A stretch of 64,000 nucleotides of DNA. Origin: Todiramphus chloris collaris. Its lineage: Eukaryota > Chordata > Aves > Coraciiformes > Alcedinidae. Within the stretch, counting starts at the first letter, position 1; every line of letters starts with the position of its first letter. Positions 54,572 through 64,000 of the stretch are shown piece after piece. A program made the position numbers and the translations under genes. The stretch lies in assembly GCA_025345505.1 (NCBI GenBank), contig JANVCC010000062.1:12574712-12638711 (forward strand), given 5' to 3'. The notes beneath the pieces are model-generated. The model saw nothing but the letters and a program-made list of their open reading frames with translations. It made no database searches and had not been told where the DNA came from.

Positions 54572-54860
54572 ACAGAATCAGACTCAAAGAACAGCTACAC
54601 TGAGTGAGACCAAACCATCCAGCTGGCTCTGTATCTTGTCTCCAAGAAGGGCCATAAATAGATACCTAGAGATGCAAGATGCTCTGCCTGCTTCCATCTG
54701 TTTTCAATTCCGGAATTTCCAGAGCCAGATTAGTTCCTGTGCATTCTGTAAACCTCAGTGAGTATCTTCTCCATGAACATATCTAGCCTCACATTGCACT
54801 AATGAAGAGAAATTACAGTTCTGAAGAAGAAATTTTTTCCAAGCTTCTGATCTAGTATCA
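54572..54860 (-). mobile_element. Old CR1-like LINE relic
   Basis: The plus strand carries ACACTGAGTGAGACCAAACC, CCATCCAGCTGGCTCTGTAT, CTTGTCTCCAAGAAGGGCCA and later CTCCATGAACATATCTAG, in the order of a second ancient sauropsid CR1-like type (lines such as 'gtcagaccaaaggtccatc...cctgtctccaacagtggcca'). It is strongly diverged. The right end is approximate. Confidence 0.65.
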
Positions 54861-55737
54861 ACAAATCACAGAAAAAAAATTGCAGTATTCATACATAAAT
54901 GGAGAAAAAAAAAAAAAAAAAAAGGTCTTTGGAGGTTTCCAGTGCTTCCTTCAGACTGCAAAGCTAGTTTATTAAGTCTGTCCTATCAGTGAAGCCATAT
55001 GAAAAAGTTTCAGTAAAGGTTTTAAAAGGTTTTAAAACTTCAGTAACATTTCTCCTCAACTGTATGCAGCAAATACACAGAATTCTTGACAGCTCTGTGG
55101 TTTCAGATGACCCATATAACTTATGTGTGACATTGTTACTGCACAGTAATGGAGATTCATAAACTTGGGCTAATAAAACTTTGATGGTGCAGCATATAAG
55201 CATGTAATATATCTCAGTATAATGCAAGAGAAATACATCTCGTTCAACATTGTACACTCAAGCTCAGAAGTGACCTAGAATTGAGAATGCCTTGCCAAAA
55301 GCTTCCTTCATTTTAGGACATACTGCTTCCAGATCAAACTGAAATTGCCACTTCATCAGCTATGAGAGAGATTAATTCTCCAGGGTATTCAGTTACAAAT
55401 AATGCCTAATTACTTTAACAGAATGTCATGCAGTGACACGACAAAAATTTATGAGGTTAATTCTATACCCACTGAAGTCACTGACAGTCTTGAAACTCAG
55501 TGAACCATAAAGACACAGGAGTGGGGGATTTTAGCAGTGTTTCAGAGTGCATAATTGACAGACATTTCTGAAAGTTTTACTCGCATTTCTCAGTAGAATC
55601 TGTTCTATTTGGATAAAACACTTAAATATGAAAAATTTGTGCATAATTTGAAGAGCTCTGCCCCAAATCTTTGTGATTTCTTCAGGATCTGACGCAGCGT
55701 TGCAACAGTAATCTCCTAAGGATGTTATAATACTTAC

Positions 55738-55810
55738 CTGCATTTAATGAAGGCAAGTTGTCTTTACCACTTATGCCTTCGGTGGCTGCACATTCCCGAA
55801 CCAACGCACA
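55738..55810 (-). CDS. INPP4B: INPP4B internal exon, 73 bp
   Basis: A small exon following an acceptor TCTCTTGTAG and ending at a strong donor GTAAGTATT. It encodes 24 codons plus one base: CALVRECAATEG, then SGKDNLPSLN. The same SGKDNLP stretch occurs in the INPP4B linker after the C2 domain, and it is one reason for preferring INPP4B over INPP4A. The exon enters in phase 0 and leaves in phase 1. The leftover G pairs with TG at the start of the next exon to make valine. Confidence 0.85.
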
Positions 55811-58185
55811 CTACAAGAGAAATGCAACCACAAATATGACTCATTCGGGTGTTAAGAGGAAATTTATGGCAGTTTATAAATGGCAGTCTGAAAAACATGA
55901 CTGGTAATACAAAACTTCCCAACCCTTAATTACAATCTACATTTTTCTCTTCATGTTTCTGTTCTAATCTACTGTAAAATAATCTGAATTATAGCAGAGA
56001 AAGTCACAAAAATATCATCAGCTCTTCCATAATAAACAAAAAAGGTTTCCTAGCAATACAATGTCAGAGGTTAAAATAGTTTTTGACAAGTTTTTGCTTT
56101 CAGAGAGGTTTGACAAGCCAGTTTTCACATGCACGGTGTGAGAAAGCACTCAACAAAATTTTAAATAAGGGAAAAGTAGGAACCACAAAAAGTATTAAAA
56201 AAGTACAGGTGGTTTGGGATTGAAGTAATCTATTACACAAGTAATTTGGAAGATTCCTTTGATACAAATAGTGTATAAAAGTATAAAAAATAATGGAAAA
56301 ATCAACCAATGTAAGCCTATGTTAAATGTACTAGGAAGTATATCCTTAATGCTCCTCCTCCTTCCAGTCAGAAAAAAACCCAGCCTCTAAAGGTGATGGA
56401 GAGTTCTGTTCCCAGGGCTTCCCCAGCTTCTAGATGTTTGTTGCACAGCTTGAAGCAGAGCAAGACATGATGTACTCTCTACCAGCTGGTATCTCAGATT
56501 GAATTTAACTACCACCTTACTCTTCCATGAGGAATTCCCCCTGCACATAGTTCATCTAATGAGTTAGCAAACCTCATTCAATACTTATTTCTTTGAAGTA
56601 ATTCAATAACTCTACAGTCTCACTATTGCATCCTCACTACCAACATAAACCAAGACTCCGTGATGCAACTAATCCACAAAAACTAATGACTCCTTTAAAG
56701 ACCACTGAAAATACAGCTGTCACAAGGCTGGTCTTTCATGAGAAGCACTATAATACTTGTGAAAGATGCTATTAAAGCCTTCTGGCACCCCCAAGCTAGA
56801 CACAGCTCATTAATTACACCTCAAATAACTGTGAGAAGTGTCATTCCACATTTTGAAAAGATAGAAAAGCAAAATGAAAGAGAAGGCTGAAAAACCAGTT
56901 CATGTTGAGTATCTTGTGGTACATAACTAGAAAGATTTCACAGCATTTGTTGGGTTCTTTGGAACTGGTCCCACTGGTACCTTGTTTAAAAAGGGCACAG
57001 ACAATCTTGAGAAGAATGGTGAATAATGAAATGTATAATCTATTCCCAGAGTTTGTCCCAAAAGGAGACTGTTTTGGCTGAGCAGAAAAGATGTTCAGAA
57101 CAATGCCCATTTCCCCAAAAGACCTTCTTGTATCTTTTTTCCAAAGAAACTAACAGAAAGAAATTCAGTCCTTAATTTTATATGCCCTGTAACATTATAT
57201 AAAATGATTTCTATTCATGAAGAACAGAATACACCCTAGCAGTATGTCTAGCAGTACACCATACCCTTAGGGCTGCTAAAACTCTGTCAGTGAGAATGGA
57301 GCTGTCTGCAGAGGCAGAGATATGAGGAGGAAGCGGCTCTGTTACAGGTATGTCAGTTGCCATCAGTCAGGGACTCAGTTAAAGAGGTCTTTTTATTAGC
57401 TGCAAATCATTCAAACCCTGATTCCCTTCTTCTGAGCACTAATTTCTGAATCTCTCCCAAGCCCAAACCTCTTGTGATCATAGAGACAGCCGGTATGTTC
57501 CACCCTCCCTCCTTTGGTTCTCCATTCCTCTCAAATCCACTCCCCACCATACCCTCTCCAACTCCAGTCAACACTGCATTTGCCTGCAACAGCCTGCTTA
57601 CTTGTGCTCTTTCTGAGCCCTTCTGTCCTTCCTCTTGCCCCACACCACATGCACCCCAACTCAGAATCACTCTGAGGCACCATTGCCGCGCCGTCCCTCT
57701 CTACCACTGCGTGCTCCCAGGAAATGTAGCTCAATCTGCCCCTTTGCAAGGGGATTCACCTCTTGTTTGGCTTGCCTGTCTGACATTCTTTACAGGGTTT
57801 CAGTTTTGTGGGCACAGGTTGCATAAAAATCCACATGAACAAGACTTCAAGGGTAGAAAACAGAGGAACTAGCCAAGGAAAAAACGAAGTCAGATTTATG
57901 GTGACGCTATGGACAGTTTCGTGATCAGTATTGATTAAATATGGTCAGTTGAGGTCAAAATCAGTTGGTTTTTTTCCTGAAAACTGGAGGGACTACGAAA
58001 CTGAGGATAGAATATTACTCTGTACGTTTTCATGAAAAGCTGTTTTGAGTTTAGGGGAGATTAAGTGTACACAGTACTTTATTCCAGAATTTTTCAAGTC
58101 CTTAACCCAGTTTGGAATTAGCAATTTAGGCATTTGGTACAGCTGATCATTCTAATTAACTCTGTGCAATGAACTGAGTTTCTAC
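55811..58185 (-). other. INPP4B intron (2.4 kb)
   Basis: Shortest complete intron in the window. A GC- and pyrimidine-richer stretch at about 57410-57800 carries overlapping open frames on both strands. No family was recognised, and it is probably compositional. Confidence 0.85.
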
Positions 58186-58297
58186 CTTTTGATCCTGGGT
58201 GTCCATTGTGATGTGGTCCGTTTCCCCATCCTCTAGCTCTCCCATCTTCACAAGATTGACTTCAATAGTACCAACTGTCTTTCCACCATCAGAAGTC
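58186..58297 (-). CDS. INPP4B: INPP4B internal exon (end of C2 region), 112 bp
   Basis: First exon of the set in transcript order. The acceptor is a T-rich tract ending in CAG. One base completes a codon begun in the preceding exon, which is outside the window; 37 codons follow, starting [13 protein letters not shown] and ending in an acidic stretch (ELEDGETDH) and TQDQK. This matches the strand-rich end of, or link after, the N-terminal C2 domain of INPP4 proteins, which binds acidic phospholipids. The donor is GTAGAA, which departs from the consensus at +4 and +5. Frame and family similarity place the exon end after the AAG codon, and the next exon joins in phase 0. Skipping this exon would shift the frame. 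Confidence 0.88.
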
Positions 58298-59296
58298 CTG
58301 AAAAAAAAGATCCCATACCACTGGGTCATCCGCAGCATTGTATTCCTTCAGTAGAAATATTGCCAGTAAACACTTAGTCCCCTCTCCATTCTGTATAGCT
58401 GCAATCACTCATTATTTACAATCATAAGTGAACAATAAGGAATATTGCATTTTCTCCAAATTCACTATAGCAGTGAAAATCTTCATCACAAAACTGAGGA
58501 TGAGTAAGTGCTACACATGGTGGAAGAATGCAGGAACATTGCCAAGTTTTCCTTATCCTGTCCATGGACTATCAGAGAATAGGTTGTAACATTGCACCAA
58601 TACCCCACTTATGACTTGCAATCTCACCACACAGTACACTGCTTTGTTTCCTAACATGATCTACAAAGAAAGGACATGCCCAGTATATCAGTAAACCTCC
58701 TCCTAAACCAAAATAATGAAAGTAACCTGAATATCACTACTCTGTCTGTAGTCCCTCTGCAGAAGGAGTACTGTGAGTACTCAGAATGAGTCCCATTTCT
58801 TGAACAATGTGGGAGAAGATACAGTTCAAAGTTAATTCCTTTATTAACATCTCTGCAAATAGTTTACTTCCAATTAAGCAAAAATGAATAGTAATTCAGA
58901 TTTTACATCTCCAAACAAAGATTATTGTTCACTACCTTTTGAAAAAAGGTTTTAAACTCCAAAAAGATACTTTTTCAGCTTTCACTGGTAGTAAAACACT
59001 AAGGTCAATGGCACAGTCTCTCTCCCCTGGCTTATTCTGACCAACTGGATTTTTTTGAAAGGAAGGAAAGAAGGGTAACAGATCATTTAATAATAATTAA
59101 GTATCACAACAGCCACCAAGCAAAAATCAGCCAAAGGAAATGACGGAAATAGTTCAGCAGAACTGCAAAAGCACAAGCGAGGAAGAATGAAAACAAATGT
59201 GTTTGGGGTGATACTGTGTACAACCTGAGAAATGACCATGAACAGTGATGAAGCAGAACAAAGGAATACATAGAAGAGGAACTTGCGGATTGTCAA

Positions 59297-59337
59297 TAAA
59301 AAAACAAAACAAAACAAAAAAAAAACCAAAAACCAAC
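59297..59337. repeat. (CAAAA)n-type block
   Basis: AAAAC units followed by A9 and CCAAAAACC. Its reverse strand supplies the hydrophobic part of a 170-codon open frame. Confidence 0.85.
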
Positions 59338-61525
59338 TTTCAGAAGCAGTAATATTAGGGAAAAAATTGTTTCCCTTAAATGCCAGCACATTCCCAGGGC
59401 AACCCTCACTGCACGAAAACACCAAAACCCCCTTCAACACAGATACCCTTCCAGAACTTCCAAGAATAGTCCTCACGTTATATGAGTAAAGGAACGTAAA
59501 ATCCACCAAATGCCCTTCTCCTTTCACCAACCAGACTGACTGCGATCTGAGCACCAGCCCACTGGAATGGTACCACGTGGAGCCCCCAAGCAGCCCCACG
59601 CCAATGTTGACACATCATCTCCCACTCTCAGGCAGGGCAGGCTCAGCTCAGCTTTGCTGTGCTGTCGTCTGCCACGTACAGGTTTTCCCAGAGGGCTTGG
59701 TCATGCCCCAGGCAGGAGGACCTTGTTCTGTGTTGAGCTCCCACAATTTTACATAATCTTTATTTCTGCATGCAGCATAAGGCCTTCATTAAGTCAGAGT
59801 ATGCCAATTCCTTACACTGACTAAAAGTTAAGCACATACATTAGTCTATTCAGGCGTAGATACTTATTTATCATGCTAAATCAAAACTTTCACTTTTTCA
59901 CTCAAAATATAGCTGCCCTCAAGCTTCAAAATTTAAATAATCATTTTGGTTGCAAACCATTATGCTTTAATATGCGACTCTGTAGAATATGCTCATCTTG
60001 AAACTTACATTCTCGTATAAAACATTGAAAAGTACACATAATTCTTCGCATTTTACATGTGTCAGTACTTCACTTGCTCTAAGCCAAATTCATTACTGAA
60101 AATAAAGGAACAATTAAAAATGAACCAATTCCAGATAGCCTTGCAACCAAAGAAGCCTACGTTAATTAACCAAGTACACAAAAGGAATGAGGAAGAAGAG
60201 TTCCACGTCCAAAGGGTGTTTATGAGCAAAAGTGCATAATGGGTTTGAAATGCATGAGAACAACCTGTCTTCCAAATGGAGAACATCCCCCTGTGTTGCT
60301 ACAGCTTAATGATTTGACTCCGTTTGTTTTCTCCTTCCTCTGCCAAACCAGCATGCAAACTAGGCTACCTCACCAACGTGGACATTTCTCCAAGGAGAAA
60401 GGGAATACAACAGATGTTAGCAAATAACACACACCTTTGAAAATCTGAGTAAATGTATGGCTGTAAGAATTAAAATTTTTCAACAGCTTAACATCTCCTG
60501 CTCAAAGTGTCAAGTGGATGACCTCATTACCAGTCTGACTTAATATGCAACAGCACTTTGCTGGTATCCTGGTCTGAAAGAAAAATGTTGCTTCCATTTG
60601 ACTTTCAGAAATAAAATACCACCCATTGGGCTTTTTAGGGAACACATTTTTCTAAAGCCAAAGAAACCTGCAAGTCTGAGACTGACCTACATAAAACAGA
60701 TCTGATTTAAAATTATATTAGGGTAAATTAAGAGTATAAACAACTGCTGAGCAAAATGGAGCTCAATTTGCAAATGAGCTGATACAAGCCAACAAGGCAT
60801 GTTGCTCAAGTAAAACAAAATAAAACTGGAAATGCCAGTTATGCATTCTCAGCTCTTGTCTCCCTTCTTTGCCCCTTGTTGCTGTTACTAGAGGCTTGGC
60901 CTCATACAGCAGTGAGCACTGAATTGCTTGTCTGCACAAGCAGCAATATGTATTTGGAAGCCTTCTCCATACATGTGTGAAATTATGATTGATCTAATTT
61001 CATTTAATATATTATTTTCTTCTCAAAATCACTCCTGGTCTAACACATATGTAATATTACGCTCAGTAACATGCAGTATCTGCAAGAGAAGGTAACACAA
61101 CAGAATAAAACTATAAACAGTGAGACTGTTGCATATAGCTGTACTCCTGCCATTTTTCTTATCTTTCCACATGGAAATACAAAAACACAATTTAAAATTC
61201 AAAACAAAACAAAAAATCAAAGTTTGTTTTGTATGCTACAGGCACGCAAATCAACAAAGAGCTCTAGAAATGTCCAGGGAGAAACCGTCATTAGCTGTGT
61301 CAGACACTGTGAATTTAAAATACCACTGGTGCATGAGAGTCTTCAAACAGACATGTCATGCATTTAAAACTTTTGAGCAACATCATGAGATTAAAATTTC
61401 ATTTGAAAGAAAACTACAAGTGAGAAACAGAAGTGATGCACTGGGGGGAAAAAAAGCCCAGTGATCAACTTTAAATAAGATAAAAATCTGTATTATTTTA
61501 CTTTGCACTAACAGAAACAGTATTG

Positions 61526-61584
61526 CACACACACACACACACACACACAGAGATAGATAGACAGATAGATAGATAGACAGACAC
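61526..61584. repeat. Compound microsatellite (CA)n-(GATA/GACA)n
   Basis: About twelve CA units, then interspersed GATA and GACA units. It is likely length-variable. Confidence 0.95.
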
Positions 61585-63341
61585 TTCGTGTCATTTGCCT
61601 AGACAGACAGGAAGAGGCAATCTCAAAGAGGCACACTGTTCAAAAGAGAACCAGGAGAATTATTGATTTTGCTGAATTCTTTTTTTTAGCAGCCTGGACC
61701 AAGGAGTACCAGCACATGATACCCGTCCACAGAGCATCTGCATTTGGAATATGACCAATCAAAAGGAGACAAAGCACTAGAAGAGTGATTTCTGAACCAG
61801 ATTTAATATCCGATGTCATAGGAGGAAGGCTTTGGCAGCAAAGCTGGCAGCATTTCCATCTATCCCTAACCATTCAGTCCAACCTGACTGCATACTGCAG
61901 TGCTCACTTCGTCTGCTACAGTCATCATCCTGTGACACTCTGCACTCACCTAAGCTCACATCACCAAGGGCACACCTTCTGATGAGCCTTGGTGGTTCTG
62001 AGTGAAACAGTATGCTTTGTACTTTAAAAACAGTACTTGTAACAGCATTAAAAGTAACATTGCTGATCTCCTTGTTGAGCCAAACTCAAGAGACTTTAGA
62101 AACCATCACGAAATCCACTCAGGTTTAAATCAGTAATTACTAATGCTTCTGATTAATTTAAAATTTATTACACACATGGATTTCCTTACCATCCCAAGTC
62201 CTTAAGGATCACCAGGTCAGTATCAGCTCCCTCAAACGTGATGGAAGGAGGTAACCAGCACCATCACGAGCAGTAGGAATATGTGCCCACCTTATCATTC
62301 TGGCGAAAAAAAGGTTGAGCCAGGCACCCAGAGAGAAAGAGGGTAACAAGCTAGTGGTGGATAAGAAGCAAGCTAGATGGACTGAGAACAGCAGCCATTT
62401 GCCTCCAGTGCTGTTCTCCTCAAGTCTCATTGCTGTATGTTGAATATGCAAATTTAGGCCTGCTAATTGGTTCCCATGGCCATACCTTCCTTCCAAAAAA
62501 CAGGGCTCAAGAACACAATCAAAAAGAGAGAAGCAGACTGTGTATCTGTATAGCTGTGTTAATTATGAATGACAAAGTGAGTGACTGCCTGAACAGAAAA
62601 CTGAAGTGCATGACTTTGCGCGTAGAAGGCAGCCCCTTTTTCCAGTGCATAATGCACAATAAATGCAATTAGTACAGTCTAACATACAGATCATCATAAA
62701 ATTGTCTCCACTGATGCAATATATTTTGAAATATGCAAACACCAAGCTATTGTACTTGCGTAGAAATGTTTATCCTATGAATTCACAGTGGAGCTTACTG
62801 CGATCAATATTGTTTTTAAACAACTCCACTGGTACATGACATTCTGTTTCATTCAAAGGTAAATAAACAAAGTTTTGTGCTGTTCAATTCCTTCTCAGTT
62901 TTCGTGATTACAGTGTACTGTTGATTAAGCTTCGTGTTGAAACTCGTTTCACCTCAACCATATGGGAGATGTGCCTGGCTTTTCAAGCCAAGCTGTTGTT
63001 GACCTGCTTCTTGGGGTGGACGACATGAAGTAGACAAGAAACTATTTCAGGATGGAGACCAAGTAAAACTAATTGTAGGCAGACTTGTATTGAATTTTAA
63101 TGGGGAAAGTCATCATTAGCTAAGGAAGTTATATGTACATAAATGACTGCAAAAATTTGTATACAGCTTTCAAATTCTCTCTAGTTAGTTGAACATTGCT
63201 ACTGTAACTACTACTGAAGTGCAGTTACGTGTCCTTCTGACACTAAGCTACAAGGTGCTTGGAGGACAGTGGGACAGTGTTAGGAGAGAAGGAAAGTTGG
63301 AGGGGACTTTCTGTAATGGATCCTTGAAGTTATTTGTAGTG

Positions 63342-63397
63342 CGTTTTTTTGTTTGTTTGGTTTGGGTTTTTTGTTTCTTTGTTGGGGTTTTTTTTTA
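63342..63397. repeat. G/T-rich low-complexity block
   Basis: Includes GTTTGTTTGGTTTGGG and GTTGGGGTTTTTTTTT. Confidence 0.85.
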
Positions 63398-64000
63398 ACT
63401 TTCCGAAAATAGGTATGGTTTATCTCCTTTATTTAGAAGAAGGAGGTTCAGTTCTCGCCAAGATTACTGAAAATAAGAGATCTATGAAAAGCAGACTGAT
63501 AGACAGATATTGTCCAACACGTCAAGTACAGCCACATGTTTAAAGAAAGCCTGTATAGTGCATGATGAACAGACACCCACAGGCACTTTCCCTCAGATAA
63601 TCTAATTCATGCACTCCATCTCAGTTCTTGGCTTTGTATGGTTAGCTCCATTGCTAAAAGTTCCTGCTTAACAGGGGCTACAGGATCCAAGTAGCACTGA
63701 TATTACCCCAGTTTCATATTTAAGTAGCCTACTTACACTTCTGTACTGTTTACTAAAAGGAGCATCTGAGGCAGATGGAGCTTCTTTTTACGGAGTACGC
63801 TATTAGCTTTTTCTTCTGCTGCCTCTTACATGTACCTTACTGGAAATCACAGCAAAATCACCAAAGCTAAAGAAAACCTTCCTGGAAACATGGCAGACTA
63901 CCACCACAGGGGAAGCAGCTAATGGAAGTAATAATTGCTAGCCCTTTACAAAAGGCCATAGAGCTCAAAGAAGCAAAAAAAAAGCACATTATGCTGCTCT

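Larger units (their letters stand above)
49542..55737 (-). other. INPP4B intron (6.2 kb)
   Basis: Intron between the 73-bp and 148-bp exons. It holds G/T (50362) and A/C (51111, 54051, 54361, 54456) blocks, a 24-bp tandem duplication (52439), an open region on both strands (53315-53808), G25 and G12 tracts, and an old CR1-like relic (54572-54860). Confidence 0.85.
7447..58297 (-). other. INPP4B: INPP4B gene body, middle part (nine internal exons)
   Basis: Nine minus-strand exons join into one continuous frame of about 401 codons. Intron phases in transcript order are 0, 1, 2, 1, 1, 2, 0, 0 between consecutive exons, and the last exon ends in phase 1. The encoded protein resembles INPP4 lipid phosphatases throughout. 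INPP4 enzymes hydrolyse the 4-phosphate of PI(3,4)P2 to give PI3P, at cytoplasmic and endosomal membranes. I favour INPP4B over INPP4A from remembered similarity of the segments TSDGGK, SGKDNLP and KGEKTLEF; the long introns fit but do not prove it. INPP4A is the alternative. From memory of the family (about 920 residues), the window covers roughly residues 160-560. The start codon, most of the C2 domain, the catalytic CX5R motif and the stop codon lie outside. Exons of 105 and 213 bp are phase-symmetric, so skipping either would keep the frame. Confidence 0.85.
58298..64000 (-). other. Partial INPP4B intron, right flank
   Basis: Sequence upstream of the first exon found. No upstream C2-domain exon was recognised. 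It holds an A/C block at 59297, a relatively GC-rich patch at about 59560-59720, a CA/GATA/GACA microsatellite at 61526 and a G/T block at 63342. Confidence 0.7.

Noticed and set aside
57313-57346. Plus-strand microexon-like segment between CTGTCTGCAG and GTATGT
   Set aside because: Short signals of this kind are expected by chance; nothing supports a transcript on that strand.
59087-59599. 170-codon minus-strand open frame, the longest single frame in the window
   Set aside because: Its hydrophobic part comes from an A/C-rich low-complexity block read in reverse. No family resemblance, no splice context and an overlapping open frame on the other strand. Treated as chance.
58298-64000. Search for upstream C2-domain exons and a promoter
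   Set aside because: No segment with C2-like sequence, no CpG island and no transcription-start pattern could be supported.
1-64000. Bacterial-type systems, CRISPR arrays, tRNA or rRNA genes
   Set aside because: The window is vertebrate intronic DNA; no regular spacer-repeat array, cloverleaf sequence or ribosomal sequence was seen.

Overview
This window looks like bird nuclear DNA. It is AT-rich and has no operons or long continuous genes. It contains a CR1 LINE with the typical avian 3' end (two ATTCTRTG units), older CR1-like remnants of the kind shared by birds, turtles and crocodilians, two degraded MIR-like CORE-SINEs, and a solo LTR of a kind common in neoavian birds. I infer a neoavian bird, possibly a passerine. 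The species cannot be fixed from the sequence alone.

One protein-coding gene spans the window on the minus strand. Nine internal exons, 1,205 coding bases (about 401 codons), were found at 58186-58297, 55738-55810, 49394-49541, 38220-38350, 32775-32879, 27115-27223, 18783-18960, 13903-14115 and 7447-7582, in transcript order from high to low coordinate. All have AG/GT borders and the reading phases join without a break. The protein is an inositol polyphosphate 4-phosphatase, most probably type II (INPP4B). That enzyme removes the 4-phosphate from phosphatidylinositol 3,4-bisphosphate and dampens PI3K-AKT signalling. Most of the N-terminal C2 domain lies beyond the right edge and the CX5R catalytic centre beyond the left edge, so the window holds only the middle of the gene and neither its promoter nor its 3' end.

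The rest is intron. The left flank (1-7446) and right flank (58298-64000) are partial introns with no recognised exon. Features from left to right: a 9-bp tandem repeat (8.4 kb); a solo LTR with 5-bp target duplications (9.8-10.4 kb); a poly-G tract (13.5 kb); an unusually long T-tract before the 213-bp exon (14.1 kb); a short hairpin (15.7 kb); a MIR-like relic (18.2 kb); an old CR1-like copy split by T13G30 (27.6-27.9 kb); an exon-like antisense segment (30.36 kb); a 97-bp inverted repeat pair (34.24 and 36.93 kb) flanking a second MIR-like relic (35.2 kb); a CR1 tail (48.6-48.8 kb); a two-strand open region (53.3-53.8 kb); poly-G tracts and another old CR1-like relic (54.1-54.9 kb); and a CA/GATA/GACA microsatellite (61.5 kb). 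Many A/C-rich blocks are scattered throughout, mostly with A/C on the plus strand.

I saw no second gene, tRNA, rRNA, CRISPR array or obviously novel system. The observations most worth checking are the inverted repeat pair, the 53-kb open region, the antisense exon-like segment and the strand bias of the A/C-rich blocks.
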